64,000 nt of DNA from Bipolaris cookei (Eukaryota > Ascomycota > Dothideomycetes > Pleosporales > Pleosporaceae): NCBI GenBank assembly GCA_002286855.1, contig NRSV01000039.1, forward strand, positions 1 to 64,000, given 5' to 3'. The position numbers and the translations under genes are program-made. Below the pieces are notes generated by a model. That model had not been told where the DNA came from. It worked only from the letters and a program-made list of their open reading frames with translations, and did not search any database. This document shows, piece after piece, positions 13,129-22,610 of this stretch. The first letter of the stretch is position 1. Each line of letters opens with the position of its first letter.

Positions 13129-14676
13129 ATGTCTTTTCGCTATACTTCGCGGAGATTACAGCTTCAGAGGCTGCTGAGCCCGAGAACTCGTCCTAACAAT
13201 GCGCCTGGCAGGCCGACAGGTTCGCCGTGGCAGACGACATGCCGGGGTGTTGCTTCGACGCCCACGGCTGAGAGGTGAGTGTGGAAACGTAGGAAATATG
13301 CTGCAAGGGAAGAGACTGACGAGATGGTATAGAGTACTATTCCCTGGTGCCTTGAATAGCGAATTCACAAACACCATGGAGTTTATGCATCCGTCAAAGG
13401 CAAAGGCCATTTCCACCTACCGCGTCATGGACCAGTACGGAGAGATAATAGACAAGGAAGTCGGTGTCGAGACTTCGGCTGAAGAGGCCTTGTCGCTCTA
13501 CAAGAACATGGTTAAGCGTTAGTAAGATAGGTATCTTGCTCTTGGGCTTGTGGCTGACATGGCACAGTGAGCATAATGGATCTTCTCATGTTTGAAGCAC
13601 AACGGCAGGGCAGATTGTCATTCTACATGGTAATTCGTACCATTCATATACACAGACCTATATACTAACAGACCAAGGTCTCTGCCGGCGAAGAAGGCAT
13701 TGCCATCGGCTCAGCCAGCGCCCTCTCCCCCTCCGACGTCATCTTCTGCCAATACCGCGAATCGGGCGTCTACCTCCAACGCGGCTTCACCCTCTCCTCC
13801 TTCATGAACCAGCTCTTTGCAAACTCCAAAGACAATGGCCTAGGCCGCAACATGCCCGTACACTACGGCAGCAAAGAACTCAACATCCATACCATCAGCT
13901 CCACCCTCGCAACCCAAATCCCACACGCAGCCGGCGCTGCCTACGCACTGAAAATGCAAAACATCCAAAACCCGGACACCGAGCCCCGAGTAGCAGTTTG
14001 CTACTTTGGCGAGGGCGCCGCCAGCGAAGGCGATTTCCATGCCGCCCTCAACATCGCCGCTACCCGTCAGGTCCCATGTATCTTCATCTGTCGCAACAAC
14101 GGATACGCCATTTCCACACCAACCTCCGACCAGTACCGGGGCGACGGCATCGCCTCGCGCGGCGCAGGCTACGGCATCGCGACCATCCGCGTCGACGGCA
14201 ATGACATCTTCGCCGTGCGCCGCGCCACATCGCACGCGCGGCGCCTCGCCCTACAAGACGGCGGCCAACCCGTTCTCATCGAAACGATGGCCTACCGCGT
14301 GGGCCACCACAGCACATCCGACGATTCCTTCGCATACCGCCAGCGCGTCGAGGTCGAGGACTGGAAGCGCCGCGATAATCCCATTACCCGGTTGAGAAAG
14401 TGGCTTGAGAGCCGCGACCTCTGGGACGAGGAGAAGGAGAAGGAAATGCGGAGTGCTACGAGGAAAGAAGTGTTGAGGGCGTTTGAAGAGGCGGAGAAGG
14501 AAAAGAAGCCGTCGATTAGGAATGCGTTTGAGGGCGTTTGGGAGAGCTTGACTGAGGAGCAGAGGGCGCATGCGGAGGAGTTGAAAGATGTCCTCGAGAG
14601 GTACCCGAAGGAGTATGACCTTGAGGGGTTTGAGGGCGGGATTAAGGGGTTGGAGGATATGTTGGAGAGGAAGTGA
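13129..14676 (+). CDS. 2-oxoisovalerate dehydrogenase E1 alpha subunit, mitochondrial
   Basis: Four exons (13129-13274, 13333-13517, 13568-13629, 13678-14676) give 463 aa; all joins keep frame, and intron 3 has a CTAAC branch site near 13665. It is the thiamine-diphosphate subunit of the branched-chain 2-oxoacid dehydrogenase complex, which decarboxylates the keto acids of Val, Leu and Ile in the matrix. Recognisable blocks are QRQGRLSFYM, FCQYRESGV, GRNMPVHYGSKE, the ThDP/Mg motif GEGAASEGDFHAALN..NNGYAIST (about residues 225-265) and the phosphorylation-loop segment YRVGHHSTSDDSFAYR. The basic N-terminus is a likely mitochondrial presequence. Length fits the family (about 445-470 aa). Confidence 0.94.
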
Positions 14677-14849
14677 TTGATTGATTGGTTAGACGAATAT
14701 TCGGGTTATTGTTCAGTGACGGATAGAGCGGGCTCGTGATGACCATGATGGTGCTCGAGATATCATTACTCAATGTCTTAATCTCATGGAGTAAATAATG
14801 AAAAAAATAGCACAAGAATTTTCCTTCTAAGTAATCAAAAACAAAAACG

Positions 14850-17800
14850 TTAAGTGGCATCAACCAACCAATCCGGATCTGCATCTTCATCTTCAGGATC
14901 TTCCAACATGAGCGACCCGGTTTCAGACGGTGACGATGAAGGCGCTTGTGCTGGAGGCGACTTGATCTCAGCGTCCTCTGTACCTTTTGACTCGTCCGTT
15001 GCATGTTCCGGTACTGCTACGCTTTCTCGTACCTCCTCGTTTCGTTGATGTGTAGAGTCTTGTGGAAGAGAGTCGTCGGTTATCAATGCTTCAGCTTCCT
15101 CCTTTACAGGGTGGTCGACTTGCGCGGGTATCGCACTACTACCTTCAGCAGTCGTAGAAAGTCCAGCTTCTGGTTCCCAGCCCCCACCCTCGCCATCATC
15201 CTCAGAAGAGTAGATTTGGCCGAAACTGCTTCGACGCGGGGGCCGAAGTTGTTGTGAGTCTAGAATGGAACTCTCGAAGCTTTGATGTCGGTTCAGAGTG
15301 GCGAGTGCTACGTCTTCATCTTCGTCTACCATGAAGCCACCACCGCCACCGTCGTCAAAGCCGGCATCATCGCTCTCCGGCAAAAACCCACCACTGCCAC
15401 CCTCTCCATGTCGTGGTTGATACCCACTGCCTGAGGGCCCGGCAACCGCGCCATCATCAGGAAAGAATCCACCTGCCATTTCCTGGGCAGCCAGTTCTCT
15501 ATCTTCTTTACTGATCTCATCCTGCACATCAATAGCTGGACCTTTCTCACCATCAATCTCAATGGCGTTGACGCGCTCTGCAATGCGCAGACCAAGAAAG
15601 AAGCGTCGCCACAGTCGAAGCGATTCGGTTCTGCGCGCTGCTGCCTCTACTTCTTCTTGCTGGTACTCCATCCCATCAATCACGCTTTGCACAGCATCAG
15701 CGTATTCTTGCGCGACTACAACGCCCTGCACGACTGCAGTGCCATGGCGACCTTTGAAAGAGAATCCAGTGACGGCGTCTGCAAAGTCGACGCCAACGAT
15801 TCGTGCTGCTTTGGACGCAAGCTTATGTCGAATATGCACACCGCCTGGTGGGCACATCGAGGGAACGTACAAGTCAAGGTTGCCGTAGACATTGCGTGGA
15901 ACGCGGCCTCGAACGACAGGAGGTGGTACATAGAGTTCGGTCTGAAATTCAGCAAAGAGGCCAGCCCCAACCTCGTCTGCTTCATCATCGCCATCGATTT
16001 CTGGATCAATAGAGTGCCTCCGCCCTTTCTTGGGTTTCGCGCGCTTGAGTGGTTGTTCGCCTAATTTCACGTCTCTTCCCATACGATACCATTTGTCAGC
16101 GGTTCTAACCGTATGTACATTGATACGACGATAGACGGGCTCCATTTTGGGATTCATGGCAGTGCCGCAATTCACCTTTCCAACCTGAGTCAGAGGGTGA
16201 ATGACCTCGTTGTGCTTGAGATGCCGCTCAAGTACGTAGACGGGATGTCCTTTGAAGTCCTGGACATTGTTCGGTAGGCCTTCCAATGCCTCTTTGCGCG
16301 CCAAGGCAGCATTTTCCATTTCGTCTCTGTCAAGCAGATATGTACGCTTGAAAAAGTGCATAGTTCGTCGCCACCACTTGTTTCCTTCAGGCGTACTTTC
16401 GACACGATATTTCCGCGTCTTGGCATTGTATGCCTTTGCATACTGTCGTGTGACATCTTTCGCTGTATAGTCTTCTTCGAATGCTATTGCATAAGCCAGA
16501 ACGTTGTCAGGAAAGTTAAGCGGTGGTTCCAATTTTTCGGGCGAGTTAACAGTGAATGTAGAGAATATGTCGATTGGTACCCATTTCTGATATGCAGGAT
16601 TGAAAGCTTCAACCCAGTATACAGGATACGGGGTATGGTATGTCTTTTGTTTCTTAGGCGCCACACCGGTATGGTTCAGGACTGTATGCCGTTCGCCCAT
16701 TACACGCTCTAGTCTTGACAATTTCTTATGTCGCGGCCCCTGTGATGTGGGTTTTGTGGGACTTGGCTCTGCTGGCTTGTTGTACGGATCAACTACTATC
16801 GTATTCTTCTGCACATTCGTCTTTTGTGGAGTTGCGCGCTCAGCGACAGAAGAGAAAGGTAGAGGCTGCAGGGAACAGACAAGACGAGCTTCTATGCCAA
16901 TCCCACGGAGAAGGGCGCAAAACAGCTGCGTGCCAACATCTTGAGACCCCTCCAAAGTATGCGCCGCAGTACGAAATTCATCTTTATCCATGGGGCTATC
17001 AAGATCGTCAAAGTCTGAGAAGGGACGGATACCGGCTTCGACCTCGGCCCATCGGGGCTTGTGCATGCCCCGGGCGGTAATGTTGAATCGCTTAGACCAT
17101 AACATCTTGAGATCATTCATCCCGTTAATAAAGTGCTTTGATGCAGAATACTGTGTGAGTTTGGGATTTGGAACGAGACTAGCCAGTGTTTTGGGGGAAA
17201 CAATTTTACGCAGGGTGTTCTGAACTCTTCTGTCGTTGCACCAAGCGTTTCTGCGGTGGACATGGTAAAGCAGACAGAGGACGTGCATTTTGTGAATATC
17301 CAGACGGCGCTTTTTATCGACGGCGGTTATTGCTCGCCGTCGTACCTTTCTCTTCCCACCATTCTCGTCCGTCTTTTTGGCGCCAATGGCAATGGAGATG
17401 TCCCCGATGTGCGGTGCGGTATCCCGGCCCTCAGCAGCGTCGTCGTCGCTATCATCGCCATCGGCCAGCGCATCTTCCCACTCCATATCATTATCTTCCG
17501 ACTCGTCTGAATCTATGATGGTCTGTCGCAGCCGTCCGCTGGTGTATTGAGGTTCGTCGGCGACTGGCTGAATTGTAGCCGTGGCTTGCACTTGTGTGCG
17601 CAACGGCATTGGCGACACCCGTGTGGGGAGAGCGGCGGAACGTGGACTCGTGGTCGGTGGCGCCGTCTTTCTCTTCTTTTGCGGTGGGCCATCTTCGTGG
17701 GCCCTGGTGGCCTTGGATGCCTCTTCCTCGCGCAGCATATCCTGGAACACAGCTGGCACCTCTTCCTCAGATCGTGTCTTGTTCCCTCTCCGCGCCGACT

Positions 17801-17855
17801 TCCTTGGCATCGACGGCTCAGCTATCTGGCGTGATCTCGTGCGAGCGCCTGCCAT
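14850..17855 (-). CDS. RAD4: Nucleotide excision repair damage sensor Rad4/XPC
   Basis: A single exon of 1,001 aa. I start it at ATG 17855 because the frame upstream begins only with GTG. An acidic, disordered N-terminus with basic clusters is followed by the transglutaminase-like fold (about residues 190-480, with VYWVEAFNPAYQKWVPIDIF). The three beta-hairpin DNA-binding domains follow (about 530-730), ending in the diagnostic GRVPRNVYGNLDLYVPSM..PPGGVHI segment of BHD3. The tail (about 800-1,001) is acidic and unstructured. With Rad23 this protein recognises helix-distorting lesions and recruits TFIIH in global-genome repair. It converges on the BCKDH gene with 173 bp between stops. Filamentous fungi often carry two Rad4 paralogues; I cannot tell which this is. 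Confidence 0.92.
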   Translation of the reverse strand: MAGARTRSRQIAEPSMPRKSARRGNKTRSEEEVPAVFQDMLREEEASKATRAHEDGPPQKKRKTAPPTTSPRSAALPTRVSPMPLRTQVQATATIQPVADEPQYTSGRLRQTIIDSDESEDNDMEWEDALADGDDSDDDAAEGRDTAPHIGDISIAIGAKKTDENGGKRKVRRRAITAVDKKRRLDIHKMHVLCLLYHVHRRNAWCNDRRVQNTLRKIVSPKTLASLVPNPKLTQYSASKHFINGMNDLKMLWSKRFNITARGMHKPRWAEVEAGIRPFSDFDDLDSPMDKDEFRTAAHTLEGSQDVGTQLFCALLRGIGIEARLVCSLQPLPFSSVAERATPQKTNVQKNTIVVDPYNKPAEPSPTKPTSQGPRHKKLSRLERVMGERHTVLNHTGVAPKKQKTYHTPYPVYWVEAFNPAYQKWVPIDIFSTFTVNSPEKLEPPLNFPDNVLAYAIAFEEDYTAKDVTRQYAKAYNAKTRKYRVESTPEGNKWWRRTMHFFKRTYLLDRDEMENAALARKEALEGLPNNVQDFKGHPVYVLERHLKHNEVIHPLTQVGKVNCGTAMNPKMEPVYRRINVHTVRTADKWYRMGRDVKLGEQPLKRAKPKKGRRHSIDPEIDGDDEADEVGAGLFAEFQTELYVPPPVVRGRVPRNVYGNLDLYVPSMCPPGGVHIRHKLASKAARIVGVDFADAVTGFSFKGRHGTAVVQGVVVAQEYADAVQSVIDGMEYQQEEVEAAARRTESLRLWRRFFLGLRIAERVNAIEIDGEKGPAIDVQDEISKEDRELAAQEMAGGFFPDDGAVAGPSGSGYQPRHGEGGSGGFLPESDDAGFDDGGGGGFMVDEDEDVALATLNRHQSFESSILDSQQLRPPRRSSFGQIYSSEDDGEGGGWEPEAGLSTTAEGSSAIPAQVDHPVKEEAEALITDDSLPQDSTHQRNEEVRESVAVPEHATDESKGTEDAEIKSPPAQAPSSSPSETGSLMLEDPEDEDADPDWLVDAT

Positions 17856-18562
17856 GTCTGCTGTCACCTGCCAGATTGGCGCGATCTATGGCGTGTGCGT
17901 AGTTATGGTATACTTGGTAGGTCGATAGGACGGTTTTGGGTGTTCATGGCAGGCGTCACCATGTCAATCAGCAAGTACTTCTATATGCCCCCTGAATTTT
18001 GGTATTACTGTGTCCAGGAGTCGCTGTAGTTATATGCGGGTATATAGATGTGCATGACTCTAGGCGACAGTGATGGTTGATGACGCAACATGCACCTAAA
18101 GCGCGTTATCACGTGTTGGGCGCTTGGCGTTTGGAGTGATAATGATACTGTCCTTCACCCTCATCCCTTACCTACACTTACAGCACCTTCAAGTAACTTT
18201 TGCTATCTGAGAAACAGCTAACAGGGCGTCATGAATATCACTGTCTGGCATGCACCTACAGCACGCCCTTTGTCCGGGACATGGATGCTACTTACTCCCC
18301 AGACGTCTGATGTTTGTCGTGGCACAGGTAATAGCACTTGATTGCTGTGCACAACGAGAAAACCTATTACTTTCGAAAATGACTTTGCAACGCCAATCGG
18401 CAATGTATACCGATGCTTCAACGTTCATGTTCTTGTTAGTAGGCGCCACATATAACATTATCTCATCGGGGTGAGTTCCATGAAGGTGGCAGGCGCACCC
18501 GCAGCCTCGCTCGAGCGTGCCTTACCTATTACCATTCCCGATTGTTGGTGATACAAGCTTCA
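17856..18562. promoter_or_regulatory. Divergent promoter region RAD4 / P1B-ATPase
   Basis: 707 bases with no supported gene. It contains the 5' regions of both neighbours; no defined metal-response or damage-response element was recognised by eye. Confidence 0.45.
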
Positions 18563-21500
18563 ATGGACTCAAGATCAACTTTCCACGCCCTTTCCTCTCT
18601 CCTCTCAAAACATCAGCATCCACATCATTTTCCATTACTACCGCGATACACAATTAGCACAATGGAAATGCGTATGCTCTCCCCTGAGAACGGCACACAC
18701 AGTGCACATATTCTGCGACTCGCTTCTGGCCACAGCAGACGTGTATCACCTGGTACGCCAAACCCTTACGCAGAGACCTATCCGGTGAGAAATCCATATG
18801 CTCAGCCTGCCGAACCTACATCTCAGCAGCATCAACACTCCCCTTCGGCCTCTCATACGCCTGATACCTCTGGTGTCGGTTGTGACGGGACACCTCTTGA
18901 GCAGACATTCCGTAAAGTATCTCATCAAAACCTATCCGATGTGTTTCCCTCAATACCAGAACTAGCCTCGGAAATATCAGAGGCAGAAAACCAACGCATT
19001 ATGGAATCGAACTTGCATCTCGAACCACCCGAAGAATCTCCAAGTCTACCGGCTGCGCAAGAAAATTTGGAACCGATACCTCAATGTGGAACATCGTTGC
19101 ACTCTCACGTACGAATTCCTAAAGAAACTGCAGCCCTAGTTTCACAGCCCAAACCATGCCAAAATAGCACGGGTCATCATCGTCCGTTCGCTGCGTTCTT
19201 GAATTGTTGTCTCATTAGCCGTCACAACTCATCTCCAGCAACAGTGCCCGGAACCAGTAGTGGTATTCAATGTGGGCTGAATGGAGACTGCGAGACTACG
19301 GATTTATATTGTAACTATCCTTTACCCAGCACTTGTTGCCTGGGGTCGCATAGGTCAAGGACGGTTCACTAAAAGACTTAGATTCCACGGCCACCTGCAA
19401 CAACTGTAGGGACGCCGAAAAGGGGCCCCCAAAATTCGAGCGTGTCGTCCTCCGAATCAATGGTCTCAAGTGTGGTTGCTGTGAAGGAGGACTTTCACGC
19501 GCCCTTGATCGCATTACGGGTATCCGAAACTATCAAGTGAACACGGTTTTGGCTAGAGTGGAGTTTGACTTGGATGTGAACATCCTCTGTGTCGATGATG
19601 TCATCAAACTGCTGACTACAAAAACGGGATACAACTTTGAGGAGCACGTTGCATTCAATGGACAGGTATTAGAGGTCATCATCACCGACCCTCGGCGCCT
19701 GGAGCACGCTGGTCAGCCCAAAGGTGTCATCCGTATTGAAGCACCTGAGCGAGCCCCCTGGCAACCTCTACGCAGATTACGTCGACGTGATAAGACGATG
19801 ACCTTAACCGGTACATCGACAGAAGGGCCTGTCCAAGATAATGACGCGAGTGATAGTAAAAAGAACCTCACACATGAAATTCCAAGTGTTAGAATATCTC
19901 CAACGAAGATATACTACGATCCGATCAAAATAGGTGCCCGCACCTTGTTCGAGCATTATCGGCAGTACGATCCGGACATTTGCTTGGCGCCTCTGACCAT
20001 AGACCCCCGAATTGAGCTTGGAGCCAAACAAACAAATCGAGCTTTGCTATGGTTTCTTCCTACATTAGCCTTTACAATACCTGTGCTTGTGTTCGCCTGG
20101 GCACCCGTCGATCATGACCGGCCGGCTTTTCTCCATGCATCCTTGGCTCTTGCAACACTAGTTCAGCTTGTCGCTTTCAGAGAGTTCGTTCCAGGCGCTT
20201 TACGATCGCTTTATTACTCCTATGTTTTGGAGATGGATTTCTTAATTGCCTTCAGTACCACTATGGCATACGGTTTTAGTCTGGCGTCATACATTTTTGA
20301 AATTCGTGGGAAGACTTTAGAAACAGGATCTTTCTTTGAGACATCAACTCTGCTAGTGACATTGATCTTGCTGGGTCGCGTCATCAATGAGTTTGCGCGG
20401 TTTCGAGCTACTAAATCAGTCTCTTTTCGGTCACTTCAGATCGAAGAAGCGCTTTTGGTGTCGCCATCCGCCAATGACATTTGGGCCAATATGAAGACCA
20501 CTCGGGTTGATTCTCGCCTTTTGCAGTACGGCGATGTTTTCATCGTTCCTCCCTATACTAGGGTCGTTACAGACGGAATTGTTATTTACGGAGGCTCCAA
20601 TGTCGATGAATCGATGATTACTGGGGAGTTCAAACCCAAAGCGAAAGGCTTATCCTCCGAAGTTTTAGCTGGCACGGACAACCAAGACGGTTCCCTTGTC
20701 GTTAGTCTGAGGCAGTTGCCTCACGAGAACTCTATACAAAATGTTGCGACTCTGGTTGAAGATGCTGAGCTGAACAAACCGAAAGCTCAAGCCCTTGCGG
20801 ATCGCGTAGCCGAGTACTTTGTGCCCGTCATAGCCCTAATCGGTCTGGCGGTCTTTCTCTATTGGCTGTTTATCGACAGGTATTATAACAACCACACGTG
20901 GAAGAGCGCGGTCCTTACGGGAATTACTTACGCCATAGCGACTCTTGTTGTGTCGTGCCCATGTGCTATTGGCCTAGCTGTTCCAATGGTTATCCTCATT
21001 GCAAGTGGCGTGGCAGCACGGTATGGTATCATTCTCAGAGACCCTCAGAAGCTAGAGCTCGCTCGCAAAGTGACATGTGTAGTATTCGACAAGACTGGAA
21101 CGCTTACTTGTGGGAGGTTGGACGTTTTGGGCGTTCCACGATACCGCAATACTGACAGAGCACGCGTCAAAGGACTCATGATGGGATTATTGAAAGACAT
21201 CAAGCACCCAGTAGCCGTTGGAATTGTGCATTACCTCGTGCAAGACAGGATCGTCAATAAAGACTACGAACCTCTGGAGGTCAACAACATTATCAGCTTT
21301 CCTGGGCAAGGAGTCCAAGGCACTTGTGCAAAAACCGGAGCCGTAGTTCGCGCCGGAAATGCAGACTGGCTGAAGATCAGCGTAATTGGACAAGAATCAA
21401 ATACGAGGTGCTACTTTACGATTGAGGGAGACCTTCAAGTCAGTTTTGAGCTTAAGGACCGCACTCGCCCTGGAGCGGAGATGGTCATTGAAAAGCTTCA

Positions 21501-22176
21501 TGCTCGAGGTATTCAAGTACATATCATTAGCGGCGACACCGAGAGTGCAGTGCATGACACTGCCAGTGCACTCCATATTCACAAAGACAACATCAAGTCA
21601 CGCTGCAGACCCGATGGGAAGTGCACATACGTCAAAGACCTTCAGGGATCGGGAAAAACTGTCATGTTTATAGGCGATGGCACAAACGACTCTGCTGCAC
21701 TTAAACAAGCTGATATTGGCGTACACATCAGCCAGGGATCTGACGTCGCCAAAAGTGCTGCGGACATCATTCTGATGACCACCCGTCTACATGACATCTT
21801 GATATTGCTTGACATTTCTGATGCTGCATACCGACGCATTGTCGCCAACTTCACCTGGTCCGGCCTATACAACACTGTTGCAATCGCGCTTGCGGCTGGC
21901 GTTTTTGTCCGAGTAGGCCGTCAGATCAGGATCAAGCCGCAATGGGCTGGGTTGGGTGAGCTCATTAGCGTGTTGCCGGTACTCTTGATTGCATTTCAGA
22001 TGCAGTGGCGTGACTACGGGAGTACTTACCGGTTGATTGAGAACGATTATCAAAAGTTTGAAGCGCCCAAACGTGAGCGTATCGTTCAGACTCGGCAAAA
22101 CTCTTCAATGAACAGCGCAGAGTGTTGTAAAATTTCGTCATCCAGGTTGGCGAAGATTGATGCTGTGACGAGGTAA
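18563..22176 (+). CDS. Heavy-metal (copper-type) P1B ATPase
   Basis: Two exons (18563-19310, 19382-22176; 71-bp intron) give 1,180 aa. The N-terminal 250 residues are disordered with Cys pairs (CC, CNNC). The intron-spanning part then gives an HMA-type metal-binding domain whose site is KCGCCEG rather than the usual GMxCxxC. Six to eight membrane segments follow from about residue 410. The ion-binding CPC motif is in VVSCPCAIGLAVP, the phosphorylated aspartate in DKTGTLT, the HP dipeptide in DIKHPVAVG, and the hinge in GDGTNDSAAL. This assigns it to class P1B, which moves Cu(I) or related soft metals. The atypical HMA site and Cys-rich leader resemble the fungal Pca1/CrpA group linked to Cu or Cd tolerance; substrate is inferred. 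The first in-frame ATG is used; ATG 18662 is an alternative. A Cys-Cys pair also lies near the C-terminus. Confidence 0.88.
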
Positions 22177-22610
22177 TGGTTGATTGACTATGGATTTCTT
22201 GATCAATGGTCAAGAGGGAATAGTGACGTGCGAGGTCTTATTGTTTCCTAGGCAACACTTGCTTCATGCTATGATGTCGTAGCTGGTTGCAAGGACTAAA
22301 TAAAAGCATTTGGCGCGTCTATAAATTCAGTGGTATCCCATTATGAGAGCCTCGCGGTGATGATTCCACGATGCGTCTGTTCTAATAGTATATTTCCTGA
22401 GTAACACTTATTTATAATAGCAAACATTAAGACGTTTGCAGACCGAATCGTTTGCGTTGAAGATGGCGAAAGTCAGTGGTAGCGAGCGGTCGCGCTTACT
22501 TTGTAGTGTCCGGCTACTTCTGGGGACTGAGAGCCCATATTCTTGTTTGTATACAATGGAAACGTATAACGCTAATTGTTCCACTGCCCCAACAACATCA
22601 CTACTCATAA
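22177..22610. other. Intergenic gap, ATPase 3' flank and regulator 5' flank
   Basis: 434 bases in a tandem arrangement. An in-frame TAA at 22608-22610 directly precedes the start of the next gene and fixes its start. Nothing else was recognised. Confidence 0.5.

Noticed and set aside
13840..14235. Minus-strand frame within the BCKDH gene
   Set aside because: Antisense shadow of GC-biased codons in a clearly assigned plus-strand exon.
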